Below, piece after piece: positions 24,808 to 33,843 of a stretch of 54,990 nucleotides of DNA. Within the stretch, counting starts at the first letter, position 1. Each line of letters begins with the position of its first letter. The notes beneath the pieces are model-generated. The model saw only the letters and a program-made list of their open reading frames with translations. It made no database searches and was not told where the DNA came from. The stretch lies in assembly GCA_945861565.1 (NCBI GenBank), contig CAMAUY010000025.1, positions 1-54,990 of the forward strand, read 5' to 3'. Source of the stretch: Akkermansia muciniphila (lineage in GTDB: Bacteria > Verrucomicrobiota > Verrucomicrobiia > Limisphaerales > UBA9464). The position numbers were made by a program, and so were the translations under genes.

Positions 24808-27777
24808 TCACGGAGTATGGGCAACTGTCTCATTGGCATCTACCCTGTAGCCCCACTTCCGGATATAGTCAGCACCCGGACGAAATTCATCATTTTGCGA
24901 AGCTAATTGTCTTCTTAGCCGCGCATCGAGTTCTGCCTGTAATTCCGCGTGCTCCGGTTGGCCAACCAAGTTCTTAAGTTGATACGGATCACTGCCATTG
25001 TCGTAGAGGAGCCAGGGACCCGTCAGGTCACGGACGTACGTGTGGTTTGCGGTGCGCAGTGCCCGATACTCACGGCCGCCACTGCGGCGTGAATACTCCC
25101 CAAACGGTGAAATGCAGCGCAGGAGGGTTGCTCCACCGGCAGGGTCCTCGCCCCCGCGCATGGCATCGGTGAAATCGAGACCTTCAACGGATTTCGGGAT
25201 CGGCGATCCGCACAGGCGGAGCAGGGTTGGCATCACATCTTCAGTGTTGATCGCCGCCGCGAGGCGCCGCGGCTTAATGCCCAGCGCTTCGGGCAATCGA
25301 AAGAGCATCGGCACGCGGGCGGATTCCTCCCAGGGCTTTTGCTTGCGCTGCTGATCCTGCGACCCAAGCATATCACCGTGATCGGAAGTGAAGACCACGA
25401 TCGTGTTCGTGGCCAAGCCAGTCTCTTCGAGGGTTCGGAGCAAATCAGCGAAGCAATCGTCCAGCGCCGTGCAGTGCGCATAATACCCGGCCAACTCTCG
25501 TCGCGCCTGTGCATGCTTGGCCACCGGCACGTTCGGGTGGAGTTGGATTTTCTCCGGATCATACAGCGCCCGATACGTGTCGGGTGCGGTTTCATAGGGA
25601 TTGTGTGGCGGCCCCCACGCCAGCCAAAGTAGAAACGGCCGCCCGACGGTCGCACGGTCGCGAAGATATCTTTCTGCGTCCCGCGTCTGGGCGATGGCGT
25701 CGTAGCCGTCCCACTTCAGTTTTTCCGGGCCGTCACCGTAATAGGCCGAGTTGTTATAGGAGTGGGTGCATTCGAGGACTTTCCAATAGTCGAATCCTTG
25801 CCTCCGCTCACGCGGAATAAAGGCCGATCGGCTGCCGTGGCCGTCAATGTGCCACTTGCCGATGCAGCCGGTGTCATAGCCGGCTGCCTTGAGCGCTTTG
25901 GGCAGCGTGACGGCATGAGTGCTCAGCGGCACATCGTTGAGGAAGACGCCGTGGGTCTGCGGGCGTTGGCCGGTGAGAAGCGATGCGCGGGTGGGAGAAC
26001 AGACCGGCATCCCCGCGACGGCTTGAGAAAAGTTCACGCACTGCCGCTCGAAACGATCGAGGTGCGGTGTCTTCACATTCGGATCGCCGGCAAACCCAAA
26101 CGCCTGCGCACGCCACTGGTCGGCAAGGACGAAGAGAATGTTCGGGGAAGCGGCCCGTGCCGAAGTCCTTCCGGCCGGTCGCCGGATTTCCACCCGCGTC
26201 GTGTTCGGTTGAGGGGCACCGGGCGTGCTCCGGCCGTCGGCCACGTATCGCTGCAATAGGTGAGCCATGCGCTCAATGATTTCAGGATGGTCGGCGTAGA
26301 GGTTGTCGGCTTCACCAGGGTCTTTGGCCAGGTCGTAGAGTTGCACCGCCGGCCAATCCTTCGCCGTCGAGCTGCCGGGCCTCGGTGCGCTCCACCCGCC
26401 CGAGTCGGAACAGAGTTCGAGCTTCCACGGGCCCTGGCGGATCGCGAAGGAACCGTTGATCGAATGATGGACCAGGGCCTCGCGCAAAGGTAGCACAGCA
26501 CGCCCTTCGAGCGCCGGCAAGATGCTGACGCTATCCTCGGCGGCGTTGTCTGGCAGTTTGACTCCAAGGAAGTCCGCGCACGTGGCGAACAGGTCGTTGA
26601 GGCATATGAGTTGGTCGCTCGTGGTGCCGGTTTTGACCCGGCCGGGCCAGCGGACGAGGAACGGCACGCGATGCCCGCCGTCGAAGATGTCCGCTTTCGT
26701 TCCGCGGAATTGTGCGCTGGGATTATGACCTCGCCGGAGCAGTTCATCGAACCTCGCTTCCGGCGAGCAGCCGTTGTCGCTCGCGAAGAGGACAAGCGTG
26801 TTGTCAGCCATACCCGTCCGATCCAACGCATCGAGCAACGCGCCGACGCTGGCATCGGTCTCCATGACGAAGTCTGCGTAAGGATTCAAACCGCTTTTTC
26901 CCTGCCATTCCTTGCTCGGTGCAATGGGCGTATGCGGCGCATTGAGCGGAAGGTAAAGAAAGAATGGACTGGAGTCCGGGGTGCTCGCGCGTTCATCGAT
27001 ATAAGCCACCGCCCGATGCGTCAGGGCAGGGAGCACGTCGATCGCCTCGAAATCCTCGGCCGCGGGTCCTCGGCGGGTCGCGCCGTTCGTGCGCCCGAGC
27101 ATCATCGGGAACGCCTTGTCGACCGTGGGAATTTGGGTGATCCGATCGTTCTCAATGAACGAGTACGGAATCATATCGAGCGAGCCAGCGAGCCCGAAGA
27201 AATAATCGAAACCGAACGCGTTCGGTCCGCGGACGATGGGCTTCGAAAAATCCACACGCCATCCGTCCTCCCCTTTTTCAATGCCATCGGTGAACGGAGG
27301 CGTGTTTGTCTTCCTCGGCCAGTCGAAACCGAGATGCCATTTGCCAATGCAGGCGGTGTGGTAACCCTGATGCTGGAGAAATGCCGACACGGTCAGCCGA
27401 CCGGGTTCGATCAGTGGCGGGCTCATCCCCCCCAATACGCCGCTTTTGAGTCGGGAGCGCCAATTATAGCGGCCGGTGAGCAAGCCATACCGAGTAGGTG
27501 TACAGACGGCTGAGCTCGAGTGTGCATCGGTGAAAACCATCCCAGCCGCTGCCAGTCGATCGAGATGGGGTGTGGCGATTTTTCCCTGTGGATTCAGGCA
27601 CCGGACATCCCCGTAACCCAGGTCGTCCGCAAGGATGAAGACAATGTTCGGACGCAACGGGCCTGGCGCCGGAACGCGTGACGCAGCGACGGCGGCATCC
27701 AAACGGGCTGACGCACAGATGAGCAATGCGAGGAGCCAGAGAAGAATGTGATCACCGTTAAACGAGCGGGGAATCAT
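24808..27777 (-). CDS. tandem double sulfatase (two complete catalytic domains)
   Basis: One 989-residue polypeptide with a signal peptide (about 1-30) and two alkaline-phosphatase-superfamily sulfatase domains. Domain 1 spans about 43-525: NIVFILADDLGYGD for metal binding, C92-T-P-T-R as the formylglycine site, and CIGKWHLG. Domain 2 spans about 544-985: NILFVLADQWRAQ, C593-S-P-T-R, and CIGKWHIDGHG. Both keep the C-x-P-x-R nucleophile, so both could be active after formylglycine formation. Domain 1 resembles arylsulfatase A/GALNS-like enzymes and domain 2 resembles choline-sulfatase or iduronate-sulfatase-like enzymes. The joining segment is about 20 residues (TRVEIRRPAGRTSARAAS), with no stop or shift. 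No maturation enzyme is in the window. Likely role: degradation of sulfated polysaccharide. Confidence 0.88.
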   Translation of the reverse strand: MIPRSFNGDHILLWLLALLICASARLDAAVAASRVPAPGPLRPNIVFILADDLGYGDVRCLNPQGKIATPHLDRLAAAGMVFTDAHSSSAVCTPTRYGLLTGRYNWRSRLKSGVLGGMSPPLIEPGRLTVSAFLQHQGYHTACIGKWHLGFDWPRKTNTPPFTDGIEKGEDGWRVDFSKPIVRGPNAFGFDYFFGLAGSLDMIPYSFIENDRITQIPTVDKAFPMMLGRTNGATRRGPAAEDFEAIDVLPALTHRAVAYIDERASTPDSSPFFLYLPLNAPHTPIAPSKEWQGKSGLNPYADFVMETDASVGALLDALDRTGMADNTLVLFASDNGCSPEARFDELLRRGHNPSAQFRGTKADIFDGGHRVPFLVRWPGRVKTGTTSDQLICLNDLFATCADFLGVKLPDNAAEDSVSILPALEGRAVLPLREALVHHSINGSFAIRQGPWKLELCSDSGGWSAPRPGSSTAKDWPAVQLYDLAKDPGEADNLYADHPEIIERMAHLLQRYVADGRSTPGAPQPNTTRVEIRRPAGRTSARAASPNILFVLADQWRAQAFGFAGDPNVKTPHLDRFERQCVNFSQAVAGMPVCSPTRASLLTGQRPQTHGVFLNDVPLSTHAVTLPKALKAAGYDTGCIGKWHIDGHGSRSAFIPRERRQGFDYWKVLECTHSYNNSAYYGDGPEKLKWDGYDAIAQTRDAERYLRDRATVGRPFLLWLAWGPPHNPYETAPDTYRALYDPEKIQLHPNVPVAKHAQARRELAGYYAHCTALDDCFADLLRTLEETGLATNTIVVFTSDHGDMLGSQDQQRKQKPWEESARVPMLFRLPEALGIKPRRLAAAINTEDVMPTLLRLCGSPIPKSVEGLDFTDAMRGGEDPAGGATLLRCISPFGEYSRRSGGREYRALRTANHTYVRDLTGPWLLYDNGSDPYQLKNLVGQPEHAELQAELDARLRRQLASQNDEFRPGADYIRKWGYRVDANETVAHTP

Positions 27778-27844
27778 GTTGGACGAGATTAGTGCGGCAG
27801 CAACCCGCAGGGGTGCAAGCCTGTAGCCGGAGTTTGAACGAATA

Positions 27845-30001
27845 ATGATACCGATTCGACATTCCTGCCCGCATCACACGGCCTACCCGTCCTCATTCAA
27901 GACGACAACCCTGACCGTGATTCGACCGTATCCGTGGCTTTGGAGCGTTTCCCCTTCGAGCCTGCAGGTTGGTAACTACTCGGTAAGTTTCAATGGGAAC
28001 AATTTCGCATCGGATTCGAAGGCGCAGGCGAACGGCGTTGATCTCCCGACCACGTACGTTTCCAAGACAAAACTCGTCGCCACCGGCAACGCCGTTGCCG
28101 TCGGTACGATCCTGTTCACCGTGCGTCAACCGGGCTCAGGTGCCGTCACCGGTAACAGCGTTTCTGCGCCCGTGACCGCGGTGGCGCTGACGGTTGCGGT
28201 CGCACCGGCCACCGCCACCGTGCAACTTGGCAGCTCGCAGACTTTCACTGCAACAGTCGCTGGAAACGCGAACACCGCGGTGACGTGGTCGGTGGTAGGC
28301 GGTCCAGCCAACGGCACAATCAGCTCGGGCGGCGTCTTCACCGCTCCCGCCGTCCTGCCGGCTGTGGCGGTCGTGACGGTTCAGGCGACATCTGTGGCGA
28401 ATGCCCTGATTTCTGCGAACGCCACGGTGACCTTGCTGCCTGCGCCGGTGATCGTAGCGGTGACACCCACTTCCGCCATCGTGCAGTTGGGAAACACCAA
28501 GACATTTGTCGCCACAGTCACCGGCAATGCCAACACCGCGGTCACGTGGTCGGTGCTTGGGGGTTCGGCCAACGGTACAATCAGCAGCAGCGGTATTTAT
28601 GCCCCTCCGGCGGTGATGCCGGTTTCGCCCACGGTCACCGTGCGGGGCACTGCAGTCTCGGACCCAAATTCCTCGGCCGATGCGATGATCACGCTGACGC
28701 CGGCCGTAGATTATGCCGGACTGCTCGCGGCGTCGCGGTTCCTGGAACAGTCCTCCTTCGGCCCGACGCCCGCGACTCTCGCCGCGGTGCAGCAGTTGGG
28801 GATTGATGGATATCTTCAGCAGCAGTTTTCCCTGCCGGCCTCGGTTATTCCGACACCCCCCGACAATTCAGTTGGCACGCTGCAACAGTGGACACTCCAC
28901 AACTATACGGCGGCACCCGATCAGCTTCGCCAGCGGGTCATTTATGCCCTGAGCCAGATCGTGGTCATTTCGGCCAACAAACAGATCTACGCGGATGCCA
29001 TGCTTCCGTGGATGAACATCCTCAGCCAGCAGGCCTTCGGAAACTACAAGGATTTGTTGAGGGACGTTGCGAGGAGTTCCTCGATGGGCAAATTCCTGGA
29101 CCTGGCAAACTCCAGCAAGCCCGGTATCAGCGGCGGTGCGAACGAGAATTTTCCCCGCGAGGCAATGCAGCTTTTCACGTCCACCTTTCCGGCTGCGATT
29201 TCGACGAATGGCCCGGCTTTGTTCTGCACCGGTAACATTGTTCAATCGGCCAGCCTGCTTCCTGGTTTCGATCTCGACATCAGCGGTATGAGCCTCTGGC
29301 CGGCCTCGGCTGCGATCGCCCGCAAGGTTGGCCTTCAGCAAGTGTTGGAATTCGATAGCGGCCTTGCTCTTGTGCAGGCAGCGAATACGGTCCGAAAGGA
29401 TGCGCTCGACTTAAACGCATTGCTACGGGGAGGTACGGCCACCATCACCACGCCGTTCCCGGGTGGCAGCCTGAGCGACCAGCTCCAACAGGTGGCGAAG
29501 ATCATCAAGCTGCGGAGTGTAACCGGTATTCGGCGGCAGGTGTTTTTCTGCACGCTGGGCGGCTTTGATACCCACAGTTCACAGAGTTGGCAGCACTGGG
29601 ATCTTCTCAAGGATGTGGCCGAGGCGATGGCCGCTTTCTATAAGACAACCGACGAAGAACTCGGTGTCGCGGATGGCGTGACGAGCTTCACCCTGTCGGA
29701 CTTCGGACGAACGTTGCAACCAAGCGGTTCAGGCTGCGATCACGGTTGGGGCAGCCACCTCCTCTTGATGGGCGGCGCTCTTCAGGGGGGCCAGGTCTAT
29801 GGCACGTTCCCGAGCCTGGCGCTCGGCGGCGACGACGACAGCGGCACCCGGGGTGCCCTCATTCCGACGACTTCAACGGAACAATTCGGCGCGGTCCTCG
29901 CCACATGGATGGGTGTGCCCGATACCGGACTGACGTCGGTGTTCAGCAACCTCAGCGATTTCGGCAGCGGGTGGAACGACAAACTGGGTTTCCTAGGCTG
30001 A
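27845..30001 (+). CDS. chimeric DUF1800-DUF1501 protein with Ig-like repeats
   Basis: A 718-codon frame that joins two families. About 33-112 is an IPT/TIG-like domain (SVSPSSLQVGNYSVSFNGNNF). About 114-287 holds two near-duplicate bacterial Ig-like units (TAVTWSVVGGPANGTISSGG and TAVTWSVLGGSANGTISSSG). About 289-445 is the N-terminal part of DUF1800 (RFLEQSSFGPTPATL ... ENFPREAMQLFT). From about 446 it becomes the C-terminal part of DUF1501 (AISTNGPALFCTG ... LGGFDTHSSQ ... SDFGRTL ... HGWGSHLLLMGG). DUF1800 normally continues another 250-300 residues, and DUF1501 normally has about 150 residues before this point. The two families usually sit in adjacent genes, so an in-frame deletion across a gene pair is the simplest origin. 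No signal peptide is seen, and the N-terminus also looks shortened. Confidence 0.7.
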   Translation: MIPIRHSCPHHTAYPSSFKTTTLTVIRPYPWLWSVSPSSLQVGNYSVSFNGNNFASDSKAQANGVDLPTTYVSKTKLVATGNAVAVGTILFTVRQPGSGAVTGNSVSAPVTAVALTVAVAPATATVQLGSSQTFTATVAGNANTAVTWSVVGGPANGTISSGGVFTAPAVLPAVAVVTVQATSVANALISANATVTLLPAPVIVAVTPTSAIVQLGNTKTFVATVTGNANTAVTWSVLGGSANGTISSSGIYAPPAVMPVSPTVTVRGTAVSDPNSSADAMITLTPAVDYAGLLAASRFLEQSSFGPTPATLAAVQQLGIDGYLQQQFSLPASVIPTPPDNSVGTLQQWTLHNYTAAPDQLRQRVIYALSQIVVISANKQIYADAMLPWMNILSQQAFGNYKDLLRDVARSSSMGKFLDLANSSKPGISGGANENFPREAMQLFTSTFPAAISTNGPALFCTGNIVQSASLLPGFDLDISGMSLWPASAAIARKVGLQQVLEFDSGLALVQAANTVRKDALDLNALLRGGTATITTPFPGGSLSDQLQQVAKIIKLRSVTGIRRQVFFCTLGGFDTHSSQSWQHWDLLKDVAEAMAAFYKTTDEELGVADGVTSFTLSDFGRTLQPSGSGCDHGWGSHLLLMGGALQGGQVYGTFPSLALGGDDDSGTRGALIPTTSTEQFGAVLATWMGVPDTGLTSVFSNLSDFGSGWNDKLGFLG

Positions 30002-30006
30002 ACTTT

Positions 30007-31425
30007 TCAGGCTAGGATGGGCCGCACAACTTCGCCGGCGACATCGGTCAGGCGAAAATCGCGTCCAGCGTAGCGGAAGGTCAGGCGCTCGTGGTCCATC
30101 CCGAGCAAATGCAACATCGTGGCGTGGAGGTCGTGGGTGTGAACCGCGCCCGTGCCGGGCAGGATGCCGTACTCATCCGACTGTCCATGGACATGGCCGC
30201 CCTTCACGCCGCCCCCCGCCATCCAGGAGGTAAAGCAAAGATTATGGTGCTCGCGACCGGGATGATCCGCTTTCTGATTGAAAGGGGTGCGCCCGAACTC
30301 GGTGGTCCACACGACCAGCGTGCGCTCCAACATGCCACGCTGCTTGAGGTCGGTGATGAGGCCCGCGATCGGTTGGTCGATCGCCCTCGCCAGCTTCTCG
30401 TGATCACCCATGTTACCGTGCGAATCCCAGTTCGCGCTCGATCCAACATCGATGAGTTCGAGAAAACGCACGCCACGCTCCGCCAGCCGTCGCGCGACGA
30501 GGCACTGCCACCCGAAGCCAGTGTTAGCACCCCGTTTGAGGCCGTAGAGTTTTAACGTTGCCTCGGATTCACGCGACAGATCGAAGGCCTCGGGTGCCTC
30601 GCGTTGCATGCCGAAGGCCGTCTCGAACGAACGAATGCGCGCGTCCAGTGCCTGATCGGCGGCACGACGTTCGAGATGGTTGCGGTTCAACGTGTCAACC
30701 AACGCAAGTTCCATCGCCTGCAAGTCGGCTGCGGGCGTGCTGGGCTTGAGGTTCGGGAGCGGTTCCGCACCCGGTATGGCGTGAGTGCCCTGATGGCAGG
30801 CGGGGAGAAAATCGCTGCCCCAATTCTGCGCGCCGGCATACGGCGCAGCCGGTGCAATTACCATGAACGAGGGCAGGTTCCGATTCTCGGTGCCCAGTCC
30901 GTAGCTCACCCACGCTCCCATACCCGGTCGGATAGCCTGCGCCGAACCGGTGTGCGCCGCCAGCGTCCCTTTGTCGTGTCCGTCGCTGTCGCAATGCATG
31001 GCGTTCAGCATGCAGACGTCGTCGATCACCGAGCCGAGATGGGGAAAAAGGTCGCTGACCCAAAGGCCACTCCGTCCATAGGGTTGAAAGCCCCAGCGCG
31101 GCTTGATCAGAAAGCGGTCGAACTTGCCGGCCTTGTTCAGCCAGCGCGACGCGGTGATCGATTTACCATGGTCGCGAATGAGCTGCGGCTTGTGATCGAA
31201 AGTGTCCACATGCGACACGCCGCCGGTCGAGTAGAGAAAAATCACACGGTCCGCTTTGGCCGGGAAATGCGGCGGGCGTGACGCGAGCGGATCGGTTGAT
31301 GCCCCTTGCAGTTCCGGCCAAAGCCCGGCCAGTGCCAGGGCTCCGAAACCGCCCGAGGCGCGACGCAGAAACTCGCGTCGGGTCGGTTGGGCGAAAGAGT
31401 AGGTGGACTGACGTTCAATCGACAT
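30007..31425 (-). CDS. DUF1501 protein with Tat signal
   Basis: A 472-residue exported protein of the DUF1501 family (alkaline-phosphatase-like fold, function unknown), characteristic of Planctomycetota and Verrucomicrobiota. A twin-arginine signal, R16-R-E-F-L-R-R, precedes a hydrophobic stretch (GFGALALAGLW). Family blocks include FLYSTGGVSHVDTFDHKP, MNAMHCDSDGHDKGTLAAHTGSAQ, and the C-terminal TTEFGRTP-x-x-x-x-x-x-x-GREHHN with H-D-L-H-A-T-M-L-H. Its start overlaps the end of the upstream DUF1549/DUF1553 gene by 11 bases, so the two are translationally coupled. It ends 5 bases from the end of the convergent chimeric frame. Confidence 0.88.
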   Translation of the reverse strand: MSIERQSTYSFAQPTRREFLRRASGGFGALALAGLWPELQGASTDPLASRPPHFPAKADRVIFLYSTGGVSHVDTFDHKPQLIRDHGKSITASRWLNKAGKFDRFLIKPRWGFQPYGRSGLWVSDLFPHLGSVIDDVCMLNAMHCDSDGHDKGTLAAHTGSAQAIRPGMGAWVSYGLGTENRNLPSFMVIAPAAPYAGAQNWGSDFLPACHQGTHAIPGAEPLPNLKPSTPAADLQAMELALVDTLNRNHLERRAADQALDARIRSFETAFGMQREAPEAFDLSRESEATLKLYGLKRGANTGFGWQCLVARRLAERGVRFLELIDVGSSANWDSHGNMGDHEKLARAIDQPIAGLITDLKQRGMLERTLVVWTTEFGRTPFNQKADHPGREHHNLCFTSWMAGGGVKGGHVHGQSDEYGILPGTGAVHTHDLHATMLHLLGMDHERLTFRYAGRDFRLTDVAGEVVRPILA

Positions 31426-33565
31426 AGAGAAAGGCGTTGCTGGTTAGCAGTACACGCGCCAGGCCGGACCAGGCTAGTTCCCCATCGTTTTCGGGTGGCT
31501 TTTCCATGCCCGCGAGTTTCTGGCGGTACACGCTGAGAAATGAAATGGCCTCGCGGGTTTCAGATTTTGAGGGCGCGCGTCCTTGCGCCATCTCGAACGC
31601 GAGCTGCACGCGTGCGGCATCATCGACTGATGCCGCGAGCAGACGCCGTGCGAAGGCTTGGGACTGTTGTTGGACGAAGCTCGAATTCATTAGGTAAAGC
31701 GTCTGCGTCGGCGTCGTGGTTGGCAGCCGCTGCGCCATGCTTTGATTCGGATCCGCGGCGTCGAACAGCGCGAGGTACGGATTGCGCCGGTTACGTTGCT
31801 GCATGAGATAAACACTGCGATGGTCGGAATCGTAGACCGCGTAAAACGGGTTGTGAATGGTGAACCCCCAGGTCTGCACAGGCGGGAACGGATGCGGTCC
31901 CGGAATGTTGCGGTCGAGCCGGCCACTCACAGCGAGCATGGCGTCCCGGATGGATTCGGCGTCGAGTGGTTGCCGGGGGTGCCGCCAGAGCCAGCGATTC
32001 GCGGGATCGCGATCGAAGTTGGCGGCGTGATCGTCGCTCGCGAGCTGGTAGGTCTGCGAGCGGAGGATGAGCCGGTGCAGCGCTTTTACCGACCAACCCG
32101 ACGCGATAAACTCCGAGGCAAGCCAATCGAGCAACTCCGGATGGCTCGGCGGCTCGCCGCGCAGGCCGAAATCGCTCGGTGTCGTGACCAAGCCCTGTCC
32201 GAAATGCCATTGCCACACGCGGTTGACAAACACCCGGGCGGTCAGCGGATTCGCCCGGCGTGTCAGCCAGGTGGCCAACTCGAGCCGCCCGCTGCCGGTT
32301 GCGCCCGCCGGCACCGGGTCGCCGCCGAGGACTTCGAGGAATCGGCGCGGCACTTCGTCGCCCAGCTTGCCCGGTTCGCCGCGGAGTTGGATGCGCGCAT
32401 TGACCGGCTTATCCTCGCTCACGCCGTAAGCCACTGGATAGATATCCTTCGCCGCTTCGGCTTCCCGGAGCTTGGCCGTCGTGGCGATTTCGGCCTCCAG
32501 TTTCTTGATCCGATCCGCCAGATCGGCAGGCGACGCAACGGGCGTGACAATGGATTTGTCATCGAGCGCGGTCCGTTCCCGTTTCAGACGAATCAGCATT
32601 TCGTCCAGAACCGCGAGTTCAGTGGCCTTCGCCTTATCGAGCCGGGCCGCTTCCACCGCCGGAATCAAGGGTGGAAATCCTGATGGCCGCTTCTGCTCCT
32701 CGCCGCCGGGAAACGCCCACCGTGTGCTCTGAAAAATGCCGTAGATCGCGTAATAGTCCGCCGCCGTCACGGGATCGTACTTGTGGTCGTGGCAACGGGC
32801 GCAACCGAGCGACAGGCCAAGCAGGGAGCGCCCCACGGAGTCGATTGTATCGGCAAAGTCCAGGTGCTGATAATCAGGCGACGGCTGGTAGCCATAACGC
32901 TTTCCGATCGCGAGGAAACCCGTGGCGGTGACGCGGTGCAGGTGTTGATCCGACAGATCTTGACCCCCAAGAATATCTCCGGCGATTTGCTCGCGTACGA
33001 ACTGATCGAACGGCTGATCCGTGTTAAAGGCTTTAATAACCCAGTCGCGATATTTCACCGCCTCACGCACCGGATAATCCGCGCCATCGCCCGCCGTATC
33101 GGCGTAACGTGCTACATCCAGCCAGTGCCGGCCCCACCGCTCACCGTAAGCCGGGCTGGCGAGCAAACGTTCCACGAGCCTCTCGAATGAATCGGCTGAA
33201 GAGTCGTTAAGAAACTGCTCAATCTCCCCTGGCGTTGGCGGCAAGCCGGTCAGGTCGAACGTCGCTCGCCGGATCAACGTTCGACGGTCGGCGAGCGGAT
33301 TGGGTTGCAGCTCGTGCTGCTGGAGTTGCGCCAGGACGAACCGATCGAGCGGCTGCAGGAGCTGGTAAATGCCCGTCAACGTTGGCGGTAGCGGGTGTTT
33401 GATCGGCTGAAAAGCCCAGTGTCGCCGACTGGACTCCCAGTCCACGGCGCTCTTTAAAACCGCGCTTCCATCCACTTCGGCCTCGGCAGCCTGGGTCAAG
33501 GTGCCAATGAACGATGCAGCCCAGCACGTGATGATTCGGGCGAATTGGACAGAAAAGTATTTCAC
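31415..33565 (-). CDS. DUF1549/DUF1553 (PSCyt2/PSD1) protein
   Basis: A 716-residue exported protein of the planctomycete-type family, usually found just before a DUF1501 gene. Residues 1-27 form a signal peptide. About 68-265 is DUF1549 (PSCyt2), with RRATFDLTGLPPTP, WGRHWLDVARYADTAG and, near residue 253, L-G-C-A-R-C-H-D-H-K-Y-D-P. That last block contains a C-x-x-C-H sequence and may bind haem or metal. About 415-690 is DUF1553 (PSD1), with ELATWLTRRANPLTARVFVNRVWQWHFG and MNSSFVQQQ. The N-terminal cytochrome-c module (PSCyt1) found in many homologues is absent. Biochemical function is unknown; co-occurrence with DUF1501 and sulfatases suggests polymer breakdown or surface processing. Confidence 0.9.
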   Translation of the reverse strand: MKYFSVQFARIITCWAASFIGTLTQAAEAEVDGSAVLKSAVDWESSRRHWAFQPIKHPLPPTLTGIYQLLQPLDRFVLAQLQQHELQPNPLADRRTLIRRATFDLTGLPPTPGEIEQFLNDSSADSFERLVERLLASPAYGERWGRHWLDVARYADTAGDGADYPVREAVKYRDWVIKAFNTDQPFDQFVREQIAGDILGGQDLSDQHLHRVTATGFLAIGKRYGYQPSPDYQHLDFADTIDSVGRSLLGLSLGCARCHDHKYDPVTAADYYAIYGIFQSTRWAFPGGEEQKRPSGFPPLIPAVEAARLDKAKATELAVLDEMLIRLKRERTALDDKSIVTPVASPADLADRIKKLEAEIATTAKLREAEAAKDIYPVAYGVSEDKPVNARIQLRGEPGKLGDEVPRRFLEVLGGDPVPAGATGSGRLELATWLTRRANPLTARVFVNRVWQWHFGQGLVTTPSDFGLRGEPPSHPELLDWLASEFIASGWSVKALHRLILRSQTYQLASDDHAANFDRDPANRWLWRHPRQPLDAESIRDAMLAVSGRLDRNIPGPHPFPPVQTWGFTIHNPFYAVYDSDHRSVYLMQQRNRRNPYLALFDAADPNQSMAQRLPTTTPTQTLYLMNSSFVQQQSQAFARRLLAASVDDAARVQLAFEMAQGRAPSKSETREAISFLSVYRQKLAGMEKPPENDGELAWSGLARVLLTSNAFLYVD

Positions 33566-33843
33566 TGCGGTTTCCGTGGAGGTCAGACGAAGCGTACCCT
33601 ACCCGGGCCGCCGGTGTTGGGAAAGATTTTTGCCAGCGAACTGCTCATCTGACTTCGATGCTACCGAACGGCGTCGAACAGGTGTTACTGGAATATCCAG
33701 ACAGAGGGCCTGGTGAGGCCATTGATTCTCGCGGATTGTGCGATCTCGGCCGAGACGACGCGGCTCGTCGACGGTGGACTGACGATGCGGATTGCATAGA
33801 TCACACTTGGCTTCCCGTCGATGGCTTCGATAGGGTTTGAAAA

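Noticed and set aside
33600..33843. Short plus-strand frame ending LVDGGLTMRIA before lptD
   Set aside because: It is protein-like in its last 30 residues, but no start, length or family match is visible. The 278-base gap is left without a gene.
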